Below, in pieces: positions 45,465 through 59,200 of a stretch of DNA of 64,000 nucleotides. Location of the stretch: contig CM060912.1 in NCBI GenBank assembly GCA_030737875.1, positions 125,890,493-125,954,492 on the forward strand, written 5' to 3'. The notes under the pieces are model-generated. The model was not told the origin of the DNA. It made no database searches and was given only the letters and a program-made list of their open reading frames with translations. The position numbers were made by a program, and so were the translations under genes. Every line of letters begins with the position of its first letter. Within the stretch, counting starts at the first letter, position 1. This stretch comes from Allium sativum (Eukaryota > Streptophyta > Magnoliopsida > Asparagales > Amaryllidaceae).

Positions 45465-45711
45465 TTCTCTTAGCATAATATAAGTGGATACCCAGTGCCA
45501 AAGGCTCCCTACTCATGCGAGAGGACTTCCCAGACAGTCTCCCACCTAGTACTATTCTCATGACTTTCCGGGCTCTCGGGGTGGTCGATTAGTGCGCATA
45601 GACTTTCCCTCACATCAGTGAAGAGGCCGAGACTCGAACCTGCACGCTCCAGATTACCAGCCGGGTAACCTTACCATTGCGCCAGGCACCACCTTTCTCT
45701 TAGCATAATAT
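45465..45711 (-). mobile_element. tRNA-derived SINE with 17-bp target duplication, inserted in solo LTR C
   Basis: The body is 45482-45694 (213 bp), read on the minus strand from about GGTGGTGCCTGGCG. It has an internal RNA polymerase III promoter: box A TGGCGCAATGG (45684-45674) and box B GGTTCGAGTCT (45640-45630). It is flanked by a perfect duplication TTCTCTTAGCATAATAT at 45465-45481 and 45695-45711. The homologous point of the other solo LTR (near 58672-58690) has one copy of nearly the same site and no insert. The 3' end lacks a poly(A) tail. The family resembles tRNA-derived plant SINEs such as the Au group, but I cannot confirm which. Confidence 0.92.
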
Positions 45712-45944
45712 CCAGAATATATTTGTACAAATCAATTAATGATTAACGGATCTGACAATGTGGCATTCAAAGTGATTATGCTATCAATGAATGATAAGTA
45801 ATCGTAGCCTTAGGCCTCAACAACCGAGAAATGACAAAAATCGGGCAGGTGGCGTGGCTAAGTGGGTAGCTCCCAATTAGGGTGTATTATCACCTATCTA
45901 GAGAAATTCATTTATTCTTTTTTCTATTCGATGCTATCCCAATT

Positions 45945-46130
45945 GGGAAAACGGTTGATGATCCCAACTGTTGGTGATATACATTCGATGCACTCAAGCG
46001 AAATGAGTAGTCGGTCATGTGTAGCCAGTTACAAGATCTTCTTGTTGAACCCAGTGTATTCTCTCTAGAGATACACTATCGGAAGGTGGTTCCATACCTT
46101 ATCATAGTTGGAAATTCATCACCCAATAAG
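45945..46130 (+). repeat. Strongly conserved LTR block (also at 58920-59100 and 61100-61275)
   Basis: Three LTRs that differ a good deal elsewhere share TACACTCAAGCGAAATGAGT, GGTCATGTGT, TTCTTGTTGAACCC and the near-palindrome GTGTAT..CTCTAGAG.ATACAC in the same order and spacing. The position is about 700 bp before the LTR end. Confidence 0.75.
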
Positions 46131-46792
46131 TGCCTGTGGTTTTGATTGTATATTATATATGTGGCGCGTGAGAAGAAAGCATTCCACTATATTTCTATTT
46201 ATTTGATTTATACACTATTATATATAATATAAAAAGAGTTTTGATATAAAGATTATCATTTCTTTCAAAAAGATTTTGAAAGTTAAATCAAGTGTTTTGG
46301 ATTCTCATAAGGGAGAAACCTGTTCCATGTTATGCGGCGTGGTCCTATGAGATATCATTTATTTTCTCAAACTATTTAAAATTGTTTACTCATACCAGTC
46401 CCATGACTGACCCAGATTTTATTTTGTTTTGTTTTACTGAAACTCTTGGGTGCCCAAATTTGTACTGGTAGACAAGTAGTTTAGGATTTTACAGATCTAT
46501 CTAAAGGAGCTTTGAGCATGAGGCTTCAGTGTTAGATATATAGTATTTTTATTTTGGCTATGTTGTAAGTGTTGTACTTTGATAATTGTATGTTATACAG
46601 TTAAAATTTTTATTTCAAAAGTTATGATATATTATATTTTGTTCCGCTAGGATGTGAGATTCTGTGTTGTTATTTTTTTTCTTCTTTAACCTTTTCCTTT
46701 TTTAAAAAAATGATTTGTATTTCTGTGATATTTGGGTTGGACGTATGATGTATGTAGTCAACTCAGATAGTACGGATTTGCGGGCCATTACA

Positions 46793-47973
46793 TATTCATT
46801 GCTTCAAATAGTCATTTGGACTTGATTTTTTTAGTTATCTAGCATTTGAATCTAAAGCATAACGACCTTGCTAAAAGGAAAGGTTAACACTTAGTAAGTT
46901 TATGCGCATTTGTTGGTTAATTCAATCTAAAACCGGATACAAACATATTATGGAATAAATTTCATGATATGATTATAAGACGGTGCTAAATAATTTAAGG
47001 TTAAAAAGTTTAAAATTATTAATAAGGATTTCCTAGAATAAAATGTATTATCATACAAAGTTGATTTTATATAATTTGATTTATACCAAGTCCTAAAAAA
47101 TAAAGGGTATTTTTTAGAGTCATAATCCTGGTGTTTAGACAGGATTTCAAATAACTTTAAGAAAGTAACTATAGGATTATATAAAAATTGTATGTATAAA
47201 CATTTTAACAGGTGCTATTTTAAGTTAATTGTTTCGAGTGCCTCCGAAATAACTTAAGATTGAAAAAAAACGTGTTCGGATGGTAATCATTTCTCTTGTG
47301 TATTACTCTTCTTTGCAAGAGAATATATAATACTAATTGATAGTATCCAGGTCCTGAGTAACAATTTGGGGTTACTCAGGCTATATATATATATATATAT
47401 ATTAAAATTTGTTTCGCTTTTATTAAATCTGAAATTACAGAACATAGCCAGGTTAATATACTAACCTGCTTGAACCTAAAACATATAAACATGAAGAACA
47501 CAAAATGTAGTGCAAATTGAAATAGAACTTATAATGGAATAAAGTTGGACCCATGATGAGGCATGCTTTAGTCCAATCTTTCTTACCTATGCATTATATT
47601 GCACTTCTGCACAACGCTAACCACTGATACATCTTCAACACATGTAAATATAACCTTGTTGTTCAATCATTTTTCAATCATATACACTTTCCTATAGACG
47701 TTACTAAGCCTCGTATAATTGATTACTTATCAATTTAGTCTTTTCAATTATTTTCCCTTAAAATAACTAATATATTTAGCCCTTTGATATAAGTATACTT
47801 TAACAACCACTTAATAAAGGTTCTCGTCAATATCATGTAAAATGAATCAAACAAATGTTGTTTTATAAACTCAAGCCACTAATTTACAAACTCGACTTTA
47901 TTAAGTCCATATATCTGTTTGTGGAATTATGTTTAATTCTAAAATATCAATATTGATATCAACTAATACTATC
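46793..47973. other. AT-rich spacer between solo LTRs, no gene
   Basis: No coding sequence. It contains a perfect 10-bp inverted repeat at 47353-47380 followed by a (TA) run to 47402. It may be part of an older, unrecognised repeat. Confidence 0.4.
47353..47380. repeat. Perfect 10-bp inverted repeat (hairpin)
   Basis: CCTGAGTAAC, an 8-base loop, then GTTACTCAGG, next to a TA run. Confidence 0.85.
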
Positions 47974-47975
47974 CA

Positions 47976-50330
47976 TGTAACAACCCACCCGGAATGGACC
48001 TAAATCCCGACCTAGAAAAGGCACATCAAAACTTAGAACCATTCTAAACGGATTGTTGGTTCCTATAAGGAAATACTAAAACGAATATAATAGAGCATTC
48101 TAAACAAAATAAGAGTCTCACACAATGAAAAAGATTAAATATAATAACTTAAAATAGATGCACCTTAATTAAAACCATAATATGTATCGGTTACCACGAG
48201 TCTCAATCAATAATAGAAGGTACATTAATAACTATCCCAATAATACAATAATGATACTACCATAAATAACTAAAAAACTCTATCATTATGCACCATCTCC
48301 AAAACATCACTGTTCCCAAGCGTCCTCACTTACTAACCTATTTATGTTAAGAGGAGGGAGGTCCGAACATAAAGTTTTGGTAAATGAAAAACATATAAGT
48401 TTAGGAATAACTATTTCCTATATTTAGCAGTGTAAATTTTCCATGTTATGTCTATGCAACATACTTACACAACTATACATATGAGGCAGACATCCTTAGA
48501 GTCACTTGAGGCTTATATGTTAATCAAAGGGCAGACATCCCTTCGATTACAGACCTTGGACATGTTAAATAGAAAACATGGGAATTGGGATATACTTATT
48601 ACATATTAAGTAGAACATGTTATTGTAACAATAAAATCAAACAATAATGTAAAGGGATTGTGGATTACAGACCTTGGACCACAATCTAGAGAATAACATG
48701 TTGTGGGCTTATTAATAAACTTAAATGGTTTAACTTATATAACTGAAATTAATAAGCAAGAGGAACTTGGTAACTTGATTAAGAATTCAATATGAATGAG
48801 AATAACCAAGTTAAATGGAAACCTGATGAGGTAAGGCAAGGGCGTAAAAGAATGTTTAGACATAGGGTCTAACAACATATTAAAGTGAGACGCTTGGACT
48901 AGTCCGCACGTTTGAGGGTGAATAACCCAACGGGGTAGATCATCGTGGTGTTATAAGGTACGAGGGGAGCACACATTTATCTGACTATTCTGTCGGCTCT
49001 GAAGGACTGGAAGGGGAAGAATGCGACTTCCTGAGATACGTAAGGTGCTCCTAGTAGTCCTCTGTGCGGCGGCAGATGTTTAGGTTGTGCTCGCAGAGGT
49101 TGGGTCTATGCGTAAATACTAGGTGGGTGGGACTTGACTACAAATGTAGCTATGCAGGCAGAATGCTGTGACACGGTGACACCAGGGTGATTCGGCGGTC
49201 GCCTCAATGGGGAGACGGAAGGTCACGACCAACAAGGATAGTAAATCGTCGGATACCCGTCATCGGCAGCCAGTGGGATGTGAAAAGACTAGAGGTAAAA
49301 CCAATAGACCATTCACCTTTCACTATCGGGGTACGGTGGTGGAGGGAAGATGCCAAATGGATGTTTAGATTGTTTTTTTAGAGGCAGTCGTTTAGCTCTT
49401 ATAGTATTTACTAGTTGAAGGAGGGGCCGAGGTGGGGCTATAACCACCATGAAAACAGACCCTAGGTATATTTGTATATAAAGGCTCTTAAAACGGGCCT
49501 GTACATATAAGGAAAAGCTCCTGACCGAGTTCCATGTTTCTTGTATCGCCCTGCCATGGAACTCGGTGCACATTAGAGGACGTGCGGTTGAGGCATCGAG
49601 CTACAATTGACGATATGTATATGGGATAGTCTAGATACATGAATGTCGGCTCTGGGTGGTGTATCGTAGACTTGAGGGCATTACTCTGGTATGAAATCTG
49701 ATTCGATCGACGATGACAGTCCGTATGCTTACGTAGCGTAGTAATGACAGATATATGCGGAACATAACATTGTTATGTAGAGATCCGTACATCACTCCGG
49801 CGTAGGATGAGGAACTGTGTTAATTTCTGTGGCATTACGGTGGAGACCGTGCGAGTGGGGTACCATGGGGTGTACCTCAGTATTGAGGGGTAGATACATA
49901 TATATTATAGTAGGTTAATCCGCTGGGAAGTAAATGGGTAGACGTGTGTGTAAGCCTTGAGTGATGTTAACCCAAATAACCTAATAAATAAGAAAATATG
50001 ATTGAACGTTGTATGTAGGATTATCCAAAGTATATAATTTATATCCAGTCACCAGAACTTGTGTTCTGACCCCCTCCTTATAACATACTCGCATGTTAGA
50101 TTTGTGGCAGAGACATTATAGCTTTAGATATTGGTTAGGCAGTATTATTAATACAGTAAGGCTATACTTTGATTATATTATATTTTATCCATTCCGCTGT
50201 GAGATGTTTTCTGAGCTCTGACATATTTTATGTCTCTGTCTTTTCTGCAGGATACCAGAGCACAACAACTTGAGTTTCGATAGATTAGAATTTTAAAAAA
50301 AATTGGTCTGTTGGAATTTGGGTTGTTACA
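47976..50330 (+). repeat. Solo LTR 'E', 2.36 kb
   Basis: It starts TGTAACAACCCACCCGG and ends TTTGGGTTGTTACA, good inverted ends for a gypsy LTR. Near the right end it has ATTCCGCTGTGAGAT and TTTTCTGCAGGATACCAGAG, which other LTRs here carry before their 3' ends, so the sense is +. There is no PBS or internal sequence on either side. The base composition is less AT-rich at 48880-49900. Flanking CATGT at 50331 matches CATGT at 47974-47978, which overlaps the first three LTR bases; loss of one of two adjacent TGT units after insertion would explain this. Confidence 0.7.
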
Positions 50331-50335
50331 CATGT

Positions 50336-53297
50336 TATTTCCTGAAAATTTTAAATCGAATGTGTTGACGGTATATATATTTATATTTTTAATCACTATT
50401 CACTGTTTGAAAGCGAAACTTAACTGCTTCCCTCATCTTCTTTTATTTAGTCAAACCAGCAAGGCTAAACATCCTAATATACCAAACTTGAGAAAAATCA
50501 TATAAAACCAAGTAAAATAATTAAAATACAGAACGCAAGACATGTTTATGTAGGTGAAAGTTCCGCAGTGGAAAGCATTGAGTAGGTGCGATGTTTTTTC
50601 CAGCGTGCTGTTTTATTTCATCAGCACAACATGGTGGCAGGACCAGGGGTAGTAGAAGGTGGTAAATGGAATATGTCCCAGTCGCTGTTAATTGGAGTCT
50701 GGAGGCGGAAGTTGGCAGCGTTAATGATCTGCAGCGAACGACTTTGTTGATTAAGAAGGATATTGGGTTTTGTGTTCGTTGGCGATCTATGAGGATTGTC
50801 AATCGAGGTCTGGAACTCCAGGCGGTGGAGATTCTCGGGACGACGAATCGGAGGGGAGGTGACTCGTGAGGTCTGGTGGTCAGTTGAGGCGTGTCATCAG
50901 TTGGAGTTGAAGGGGGTTTCGGTGGTGACAACATGGACGTGGTACAGGGGGTAGTGGTGAAACTTTACATGTAGTAAAAGAAATATACGAAGGAAGGAAA
51001 CATAAAGTTATGCTCCAATGAATACTTTATGGAAGAGGAGGGAGTTTGTTAAAGAGTGAAGTTCGCATGTGAAGAGAGGTAGAAGAAGATGTGCGTTTTG
51101 GGTATGCCAAGTGCATGCGTGGGGATATGTTTGGAATGGGGCAGGTTTCATGAATCCACGTGGAAGAGGGGAGGAAGCAGGTCGGTCTTCGGTGAAGTGG
51201 GTGGCGCAGCTCGTCGTGGAAGGAGTTTTTCACAATTGGCTTTGATACGTTTCAAGTGAGTTAGAAAAGGTGGAGAAGTATTTACGTTGGGGAAGATGAG
51301 TATAATGGATAGGTGGGTCGTACATTGGCGTATTGGGCTCGGGCCTAACGGACTTTATAAAAATAGAAAATATATAATAATAAGAAGGAGGATGGAAAAT
51401 CAACTGTGTGATGGCTGGATGGAGCACTTCGGGGTTTTAAGGTGGGAAGAAAGATCACCAGCGGTACTTAATCTCACATAGATAATTGAAAATAATTAAT
51501 GATAGGTCAAGTTAATTTATTTAATCTATAAATAATAATTATCTTATAAATGATATAATTTTTACGTACGTAAACAGATTTGAGCGAAACCAGACTCTTT
51601 GAGATCGTTACGACAAAGGCCATGCGACTGGACTGATTCAAAAAGGAACAGAAGCAATCAGATTTTTGTTTAATTTTAAATGCCTATTTCAAATTAAATG
51701 AAATAATGCGCGAACCATAAATCGAGAATAAATGTGAGTTAACTCTCATGCATTTCTGGAATCCTATGATGCGATTAAATTCATATAATTAAATTTAATC
51801 ATTAATAGTATAAATTGGTTGATTGGTTGCCTTGGATGTTATTTGTCTGGTGTTGCTTAACATTAAAAATATTAATCTCATTTGAAGTATATTGGCAGAA
51901 ATTTTCATATTACTATAAAATATTATAATGAACTATGATGCAGGGAATGACAGGTTAGAGGAATCCGACCGAATTCCTCAAATATTACGTTTGTTGTTTA
52001 TTTTTATATTTTTTATATGAATTGGTTGAACCCAATTGACATCGAAAACCTGTTTGGATGCAGACGTTGAATTTAAATTCAACGTTGTTGTGATTTTAAT
52101 CAATGTATGATATTGATTGAGGGATTAGCAACAAATTGGCCAAAAATCCACATTTTTGTTAAAAACATAAATTTTCCATTAGTTGAATTGATGATGCTCA
52201 GTTTTAAAATTTATTTATAACTGAAACAATATTTAAAATTTTCTTAACATATTATAATGAAGTTTTGAAAATGAATAGATGTTTATAAAATGTTTTATAA
52301 AATATTATGAAATGATTGTCTGATGTTTAAATCTGTTTGTGAGCGGAATACGTTATAATTAATTAACCTTCGGGTTAATGGGCTGAAATTATTATTTTTA
52401 AACAAGTAAGCAAAGTATTAAATTAGTTTCATTAATCTAATAGGAAGAAGTAATGAATATCAATTAGCAAATTAACTGATGGGATAAAATTGACTATGTC
52501 AACGGTTTCATCAAAAATTATTATTAATGAATAGTTCTCCAAATTTGGTAGATTTCTTAAATGTAATTTAGATTAGTTAGCAATATATAAAAAGTATTAT
52601 TATGATTGTTTAAGAATTTAAAGTAAGAAATTAACTGATCTATTTTAATAAATGAAACAAGTGAATGGTTTTCACCTCAATTAAAGATTAAGCTAATCGT
52701 AATGAAAGAAAATACTTCTTAAACTAATCTCTTAAGAAGTAACTCGGTATGAATTGGAAATTTGGTAAAGTTTTAAAAATAATTTATAAATGGGTTTTCT
52801 AAATAAAAATCCAAGTTCATGAACGAAGTTAGGGAAAGGTGATTTTTGCAATGCGGTAGTTTAGTATTTTGTTAACATGTAAACTGAAAGTTTGAATTAA
52901 AAGAAAGGTTCTTTCCAGAAATATAGATCGACTTTGAGAAAAGGAATGAGTTAGTGTATTATTAATATAATACAGTCAAGTTAAAAGACACTAGATGGTT
53001 TGTGCAACGAAGTTAATAAATGGATTTTTTTGACAAAGTCCCATAAATTGTTATAATATGGTATAAAATGGGCTGGTTATTTGGGAAGTGGATTTACATA
53101 ATTCATGTTTTGAACGGAATTGTATAATAAAACAGAAAGTCAAGATTTAGTAAAAACAATCATAATGGACCGAGATTTTCAAAGTAAAGATACGGTTAAT
53201 AAAATCATAGTTTATATAAAATAGTGAAATAAGATTCAACTGACATTATAAGTAAGACGTGTTTTTGAGTTACGTACTACTTATTCTAAGATAAGAA
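50336..53297 (+). repeat. Left part of a further related LTR ('G'), interrupted at 53297
   Basis: 51940-52020 (GATGCAGGGA, GAGGAATCCGACC) parallels 55680-55740 of solo LTR D, and the last bases before 53297 parallel 57850-57920. The sequence resumes at 59803 after the inserted solo LTR, giving a join through AAGAATGTTGTCGATC. The left terminus is not found; 50520-51480 is a GC-richer stretch with antisense open frames that match nothing. Confidence 0.5.
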
Positions 53298-56200
53298 TGT
53301 AACGACCCGGATTTTTGAATAGTTTATTTTAAATATTTAATACGGTTTAAAATATTGAGTTGATACTATAAATCGATTTTTATATTGAATTATCGATTTA
53401 ATAATCGAAATACGGTTCATTTCAAATATATAATTATCGTAATACGAAATTTAATTGAATTCGAAGTTAGAACTGAACCGAAAATAATTTAAATGATCAG
53501 TATAAATTATATTTCAATATATGGATGATGATAATAATTGATTATTATCGAGAGATTTATTTGTTTGAATTTATATTATATTATATTAATTTAATATGGT
53601 TATTTTATATATACGTTCAAATTAAATTTTCAGAATATTTTCTGTTGAGTTTATAATAGTGTTGTAGCATTAGAACGTCCGTCGTTACGTTAAAATAGCG
53701 GTTCGTAATGTTAAGTGATGAACCCGGATATATTTTAATGGATAAGATCGAAATCAAATTGATATCTATTTAAAAAGGGTAAAAATCTCTTTATGTCAAA
53801 TCGCATTAAATAGAAATCAAATCGAAATTTTTTACATTGTACCTTAAGCTACCCTATTATTCCTTCCTCCTGAAGTATTCCCCATCTACATAAACGCGAA
53901 CAACACCCCTCCCCTTCCCTTTTCTATTTTCCTCCTTCAACAGAAATCAAAAGAAAAATGTCCCTTTCCTCTAAAAATCAAAGGCCGTGGTTTCTTTTTA
54001 TATTGAATTTGAAGCTTCAATAATGAATGTCCCTGCTCCTTTTTCCATACTAGAAATTTGAAATCGCTCCTTTTACCCAGTTAGTCAAAACTGTGCTTCT
54101 CCCTCTAAATCGGAAAAACCGATACCACAAAATGAAAGGAGTCACAGTTGTTTTATTTCAATCCTTCAAAACCCAAATCAATCCTCTGTTAATAAAAAAA
54201 GAAATCATATAGCTTCACGTGGTCTTTGGTATTGGTGCGATTTCACTTTTGGGAAGCTCGAGCTCGACAGTTCGAGCGAAGCTTTGGGTTCCGGAATAGA
54301 AGTAATAAGGGCGTCGAAGGTAAAAATCGAGACTGGCGCAGCGTTTGGGGGTGAGAGGCGCACCTGGGAGTCAGACTTAAAAGGTTGCGATTTAGGTATG
54401 AGGTCGATTTGAAGAGAAATTTTTTTGATACTGTTGTGAGCAGTAAGTAAAAGAGGGTGGTGACGGATTTCAAAGCAGGCGTGCGAGCCTGACCTAGCGG
54501 GCAAGGCAAAGATGAAAAAGATGAAGTCTGGTGTTAAAATTTGGGATGGAAATGAAGCTCATGACTTGACGAGTGAGGGCAAAAGTGACTTTTTGGGTTG
54601 ATGCAGTTCATTTTTTTTCTCTCAGCACCTGAGTGGAGACGGTAAGGTGATGATTAAGGGAAGAATGGTGGAGTTTCTATTTAGGAAGCCTAGCAGTGAT
54701 CAGAAGTAGGGGTTTCAAGGGATGGGATGCAGGTGTTGATGTCGATCTGTGATGTGGAGTTTTTGCATTGAACGGAATGAGTTCAAACGTGAAATGGGAG
54801 TGTTGGGCTTTGATCTGTAACTGGAGTGGAATGAGAACGGAGTAATTGCGTTGGTTTTTGGGAGGTTACGAGCTTGGAGAAAAGGGGATGGCTCACTGTA
54901 GTTTGTGCAAAGAAGGAAGATGGAAAGTGCATGTGAGTGAAGGGAATTTTCCACAAGGAAGTTTGAATTCTTTTTGAAAGCAGAAGGCTTACACCATGAT
55001 TAAGGTATAATTTATTTCAAAATAGATAATTAACTTAAGTATTTTAATTAGTGTGAAACAAATTTAACATTTATGCTAGGAAATTAGTTTATATAATTGA
55101 AGACTAATTAAAGTAAATTTAGGTTATATAATTTATTTATATAAAGGAAATTTGTTAGTAATGGAATAAAATTTATAGACTAATCAGGTGAGTAAGATTT
55201 ATGTTTAAATTGGAATTAACTTAAACGTGGTAATTAATTAAATTTAATTAGTCTAATTCAATAACTGAAATTTTATTTATATTGTTTTACATTGAAAAAC
55301 AGACAGTTGGAGAAATCACTGTGAAATCTATATAATAAGCTTCATTGGATATTCAGCCAATAAAATCAGGTGAGTCAACTCACTACTTGGATTTTATTTA
55401 AATAATTTTTTTTATGTTGTTGGTTGCTTGTTTGGATGTGTTTAAATATTATTGTGGCTATTTAAAATATATACTAGTAATTTAGGATTGGTGTTTGTGG
55501 TTATTATATATATATTGGTGATTGGTTGGATTCCCGTAGTACCATTAGCGGATGCCCGCAGTATCATTAGCGGATGACCCTATACGCCCCCACGAAATGA
55601 TAGCGGATGACCTTCTATACCGCGATATCCTGCCGCGAAGCAGGATGGGTATTATTTATGTTAGCTAACGTCTGTGGATGCAGGGATACAGGTTGGAGGA
55701 ATCGAACTGGATTCCTCAAAATTTATTATTGTTTGTTTTCATATATATTATCATACATGATGTGTTAGAAAACCTGTGGTTTTGAATTGTGTGTTTTTTA
55801 TTGATTAAATATCACTGGGTTAAAATGCTAATACATAAAAATATCGTGAAAACGATATTTGAGATTTAAAAGGAAAAATCTATTTACCAAAAATAGAATT
55901 TGAATTTAGATTGAGCTATAAATTATTAACTTGTTTTAATAAATAAAACAAGTATTGAATTTTTAAACGTTGTTTATAAATTAATAATGTGGGATTTGAA
56001 GTAAATTTATAGACAATGTTTATAGATTTAATCATACAGGAAATTGAAGTAGTGAATTTATAGACGGTGTTATAAATTAAATGCAGAGGATTGAAATTGA
56101 ATTTATAAACGGTGTTTTCATTTGTTTATAAATGAAATGGGAAAAATTATCACTTAGGTAATTTGGGAAATACAAATAAGAGTGTGTATTTGTAAAGGGA

Positions 56201-59200
56201 AAATTATTTTTCCAAAGGAGTATTTCAATTTCAAATGGATTTGAAATTAAGTCTTGTTTAAAAATATATAAACAACTATATAAACGGTGTTTGTAAATAA
56301 AGGAAATAGAAATTAACATGGTATCGAAATGGAAACTTGTTTTTATAAAACAAGGAAGTAAATTTATAAACAATGTTTATAAATTAAGGAAACTAAATTA
56401 TCAATTGATAATTTAGAAATTTAAATTCAAATATGAATTTAACCGTGAATTGGAAATCGTTTCAGAAAGGGAACGACGGGTTTTATTTCGATATTCGAAA
56501 TATAAAAATGAATTGAGATAAGTCTAAGAAATTATATTCGGAATTCGATTTCATCAAATTTTATAAAGTAATTTATTACTAACGGAATTAGAAATAAATA
56601 TTTAAAATGGAGTTGTGATTGAATTTATAACGAAATGCTAAAATAATCGATGATTAGGGATAATCGGAGTATTTAAGTTAGATTGGGAAAATTGGATTAA
56701 TATATATATATATTAAATTATATTAGAATGGAGTTGAAATTTATTTATAAACGAAGTCTAAACGTTTATATATATATATATAAATATAATTAAAACGAAC
56801 TCGCTACAGCGCTGAAGTTCGTAAATTGGCGTTTCAAACTTCAATTGGGTATATATAACTCAATTAAAGTCGGAATTCTTTGAAACAAGAACCGTCAGCA
56901 TCGATTGGATAATAGTTTTCTAATGGAAGAGAAAAATCTGGATTTCATCTTATAGATTTTGAGTTATGTCAAAATCAAATTTTCAGAAAAGCAGCGCCAT
57001 AACCATTATAAAACCAAAACGGTTTATTTAAATAAATAAAGGGATTTTAAGTAAATAAAATCCGAATTTCCATTAGAAAAACCAGACATGAGTTGTAAAA
57101 TAAATATGAACTCAAGTTGTGTAAATGAATCTGATTTTTTTTGAAACAAAAATCATGTTTTTAATTATTGAATAGAATTGACTAATTTGAAGAATAATTA
57201 TTAAATGGAATTTTGAATCGAATTTGCGCGTTGGATAAGTAAATGAGGTTTAAGAATTTATATTCGAAATTAAATATGAAACTCGAGTTGAAAATGTAAT
57301 TAGATTTTTTTTTTAAGTAAATTAAAAACATATCCGGAAGTGATATGTTCAATTAAAAAGATGAAATGGGCAAAAGAGCTAATTAAAGAGTAAATTAACG
57401 AATCGAGTTAGAATGACTAGACTGAGTTGAAATAAATTAGAAATGGATGCATATGTGTTAACAGGTATGGAATGAAGAGAATGAAGGTTATAATTTGTGT
57501 GCCCGACAAAAAGGTACACGTTTAAATTCCATATGAGGTTTTATGCGCCGAATCGGCAAGCCACTTGGCTTTTTAATTTTCTTTTTGAATGGAATGGGCC
57601 TAGAGAGGCAAGTTGAGGTTTGAACTATTTGCCGGTACAAAGGAGGTTATGGCGAACTTTTCCGTAAATTTAAGGAGTTAGAATATTTTTAAGAAAATTG
57701 GATAACTAGAAATCAACGTATCGATGTATATAGAATTCGATAAGGAAATGAACTTAAAAATAGAATATTATAAACAAAAAGGAAATCTATAAATTAGATT
57801 TGTTAGAAATAGAAAGAGAAATGTATATACGTTTTAGAAATGGAAAATTGGTTTAATATGGTGTTGTTTATTCGAGTTAGCGGTCTTGTCTATTTTGAAG
57901 TTAATAATATTTTCAGTAAAGGTCTGAGAGGTAATAATACCCCAACTCAATTGATTTCATTATTAGCTGATAAATAGCAAGATTCAGTCTCGAAGAGAAA
58001 TGCTTAAAGAAATTTAGTCAAATGCAGTATTTTGGGTTGTTATAGCAATGTTTTACATAACATTCGTTTTAACCCAAGTAAGTGGAATTTTGGAAATATA
58101 AAAATAAATATTCCCTAAGTATAGAAATGAATGGTCGTGAAATGGAGAAGTAATTGGAATATTTTCCAATTATTAATAAAAGATATTTTCTAAGTATAGA
58201 AAATAAAAGATGGTGAAATATGGAAATGTTTTCCAAACAGCGTAAGAGACCAAGATGATTATTGAAAATATTTGGTTAACAAATATTTGTAAGGAAATGA
58301 AGAAGTGATTTAATTAATGGAATATTTATTAAGAGGCCCAGTGATTTGTTTGATGATTGGAATGTTTTGTTTATTTTTCTTCGATAGTCAAATAACCGAC
58401 TATTGAAGTGTTTGCCCATATCGTTGTCAATATGGAGAGACCGGTTGGATTATTATCCGTGAACCACACCGTATTGGCAGTAGCATTGCGAATCAGATTA
58501 TATGAAGATAATCAAAGATGGAGTAAAGTGCAAGGACTTTTTCTATTAATGGAAATTGTGCCTTCGGTTTCGTTCAGTCCCCGAACGAAGTGCATGGACG
58601 AATGTCTGACGGAGTATTTCCAATGATCGCATATGTTGGTCTATATAAATATATATGGTGGCGGAGGATTTATTCTCTTGGCATAATATCCAGATTATAT
58701 TTATGCAAATTAATTAGTGATTAGTGGATCTGACCATGTGGCATTCAAAGTGATTGTGCTATCAATGAATGATAAGAAATCGTAGCCTCAGGCCTCAACA
58801 ACCGGGAAATGACAAAAATCGGCAGGCAGCATGGCTATGTGGGTCGCTCCCATTAGGGTATATAATCACCTATCTAGAGAAATTCCTTTTATTTCTTTAA
58901 TCTATCGATGCTGTCCCTTTTCGGGAAACGGTTGCTGATCCCAACCGTTGTGATATATATTCGATACACTCAAGCGAAATGAGTGGTCGGTCATGTGTGG
59001 GCCGGGTTGCAAGATGTTCTTGTTGAACCCAGTGTATTCCCTCTAGAGATACACTATCGGCAGGTGGTTCTATACCTTGTCATGTTGGAAATCCAATCTC
59101 CAATAAGCGCCATGCGGTTTTTGATTTTATATTATATATGGAGCGTGAGATGCAAGCGTTCCACTAGATTCTATTTATTTGATGTAGAAATTATTATAAT

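Larger units (their letters stand above)
40287..46792 (+). repeat. Solo LTR 'C', 6.5 kb, TSD TATTC, containing a SINE
   Basis: It starts TGTAACGACCCGG and ends CGGGCCATTACA. The target duplication TATTC is exact (40282-40286 and 46793-46797), and there is no PBS or internal region next to either end, so it is a solo LTR left by recombination between two LTRs. The sequence is related along its whole length to 53298-59802. A TATATATAAA box lies at 40824-40833, only 540 bp in, which would leave a transcribed part of nearly 6 kb. Microsatellites lie at 42200-42261 and 43845-43890. No ORF is convincing. Confidence 0.92.

Noticed and set aside
45482..45694. A functional tRNA gene on the minus strand
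   Set aside because: Boxes A and B are present, but the acceptor and anticodon stems do not pair. The unit is 213 bp with target duplications, so it is a SINE.
49187..49573. Small ORFs in solo LTR E
   Set aside because: They are short, on both strands, in the less AT-rich part of a non-coding LTR, with no recognisable domain.
54205..54954. Minus-strand genes in solo LTR D
   Set aside because: The frames overlap each other, lack any domain and are not kept in the homologous part of solo LTR C.
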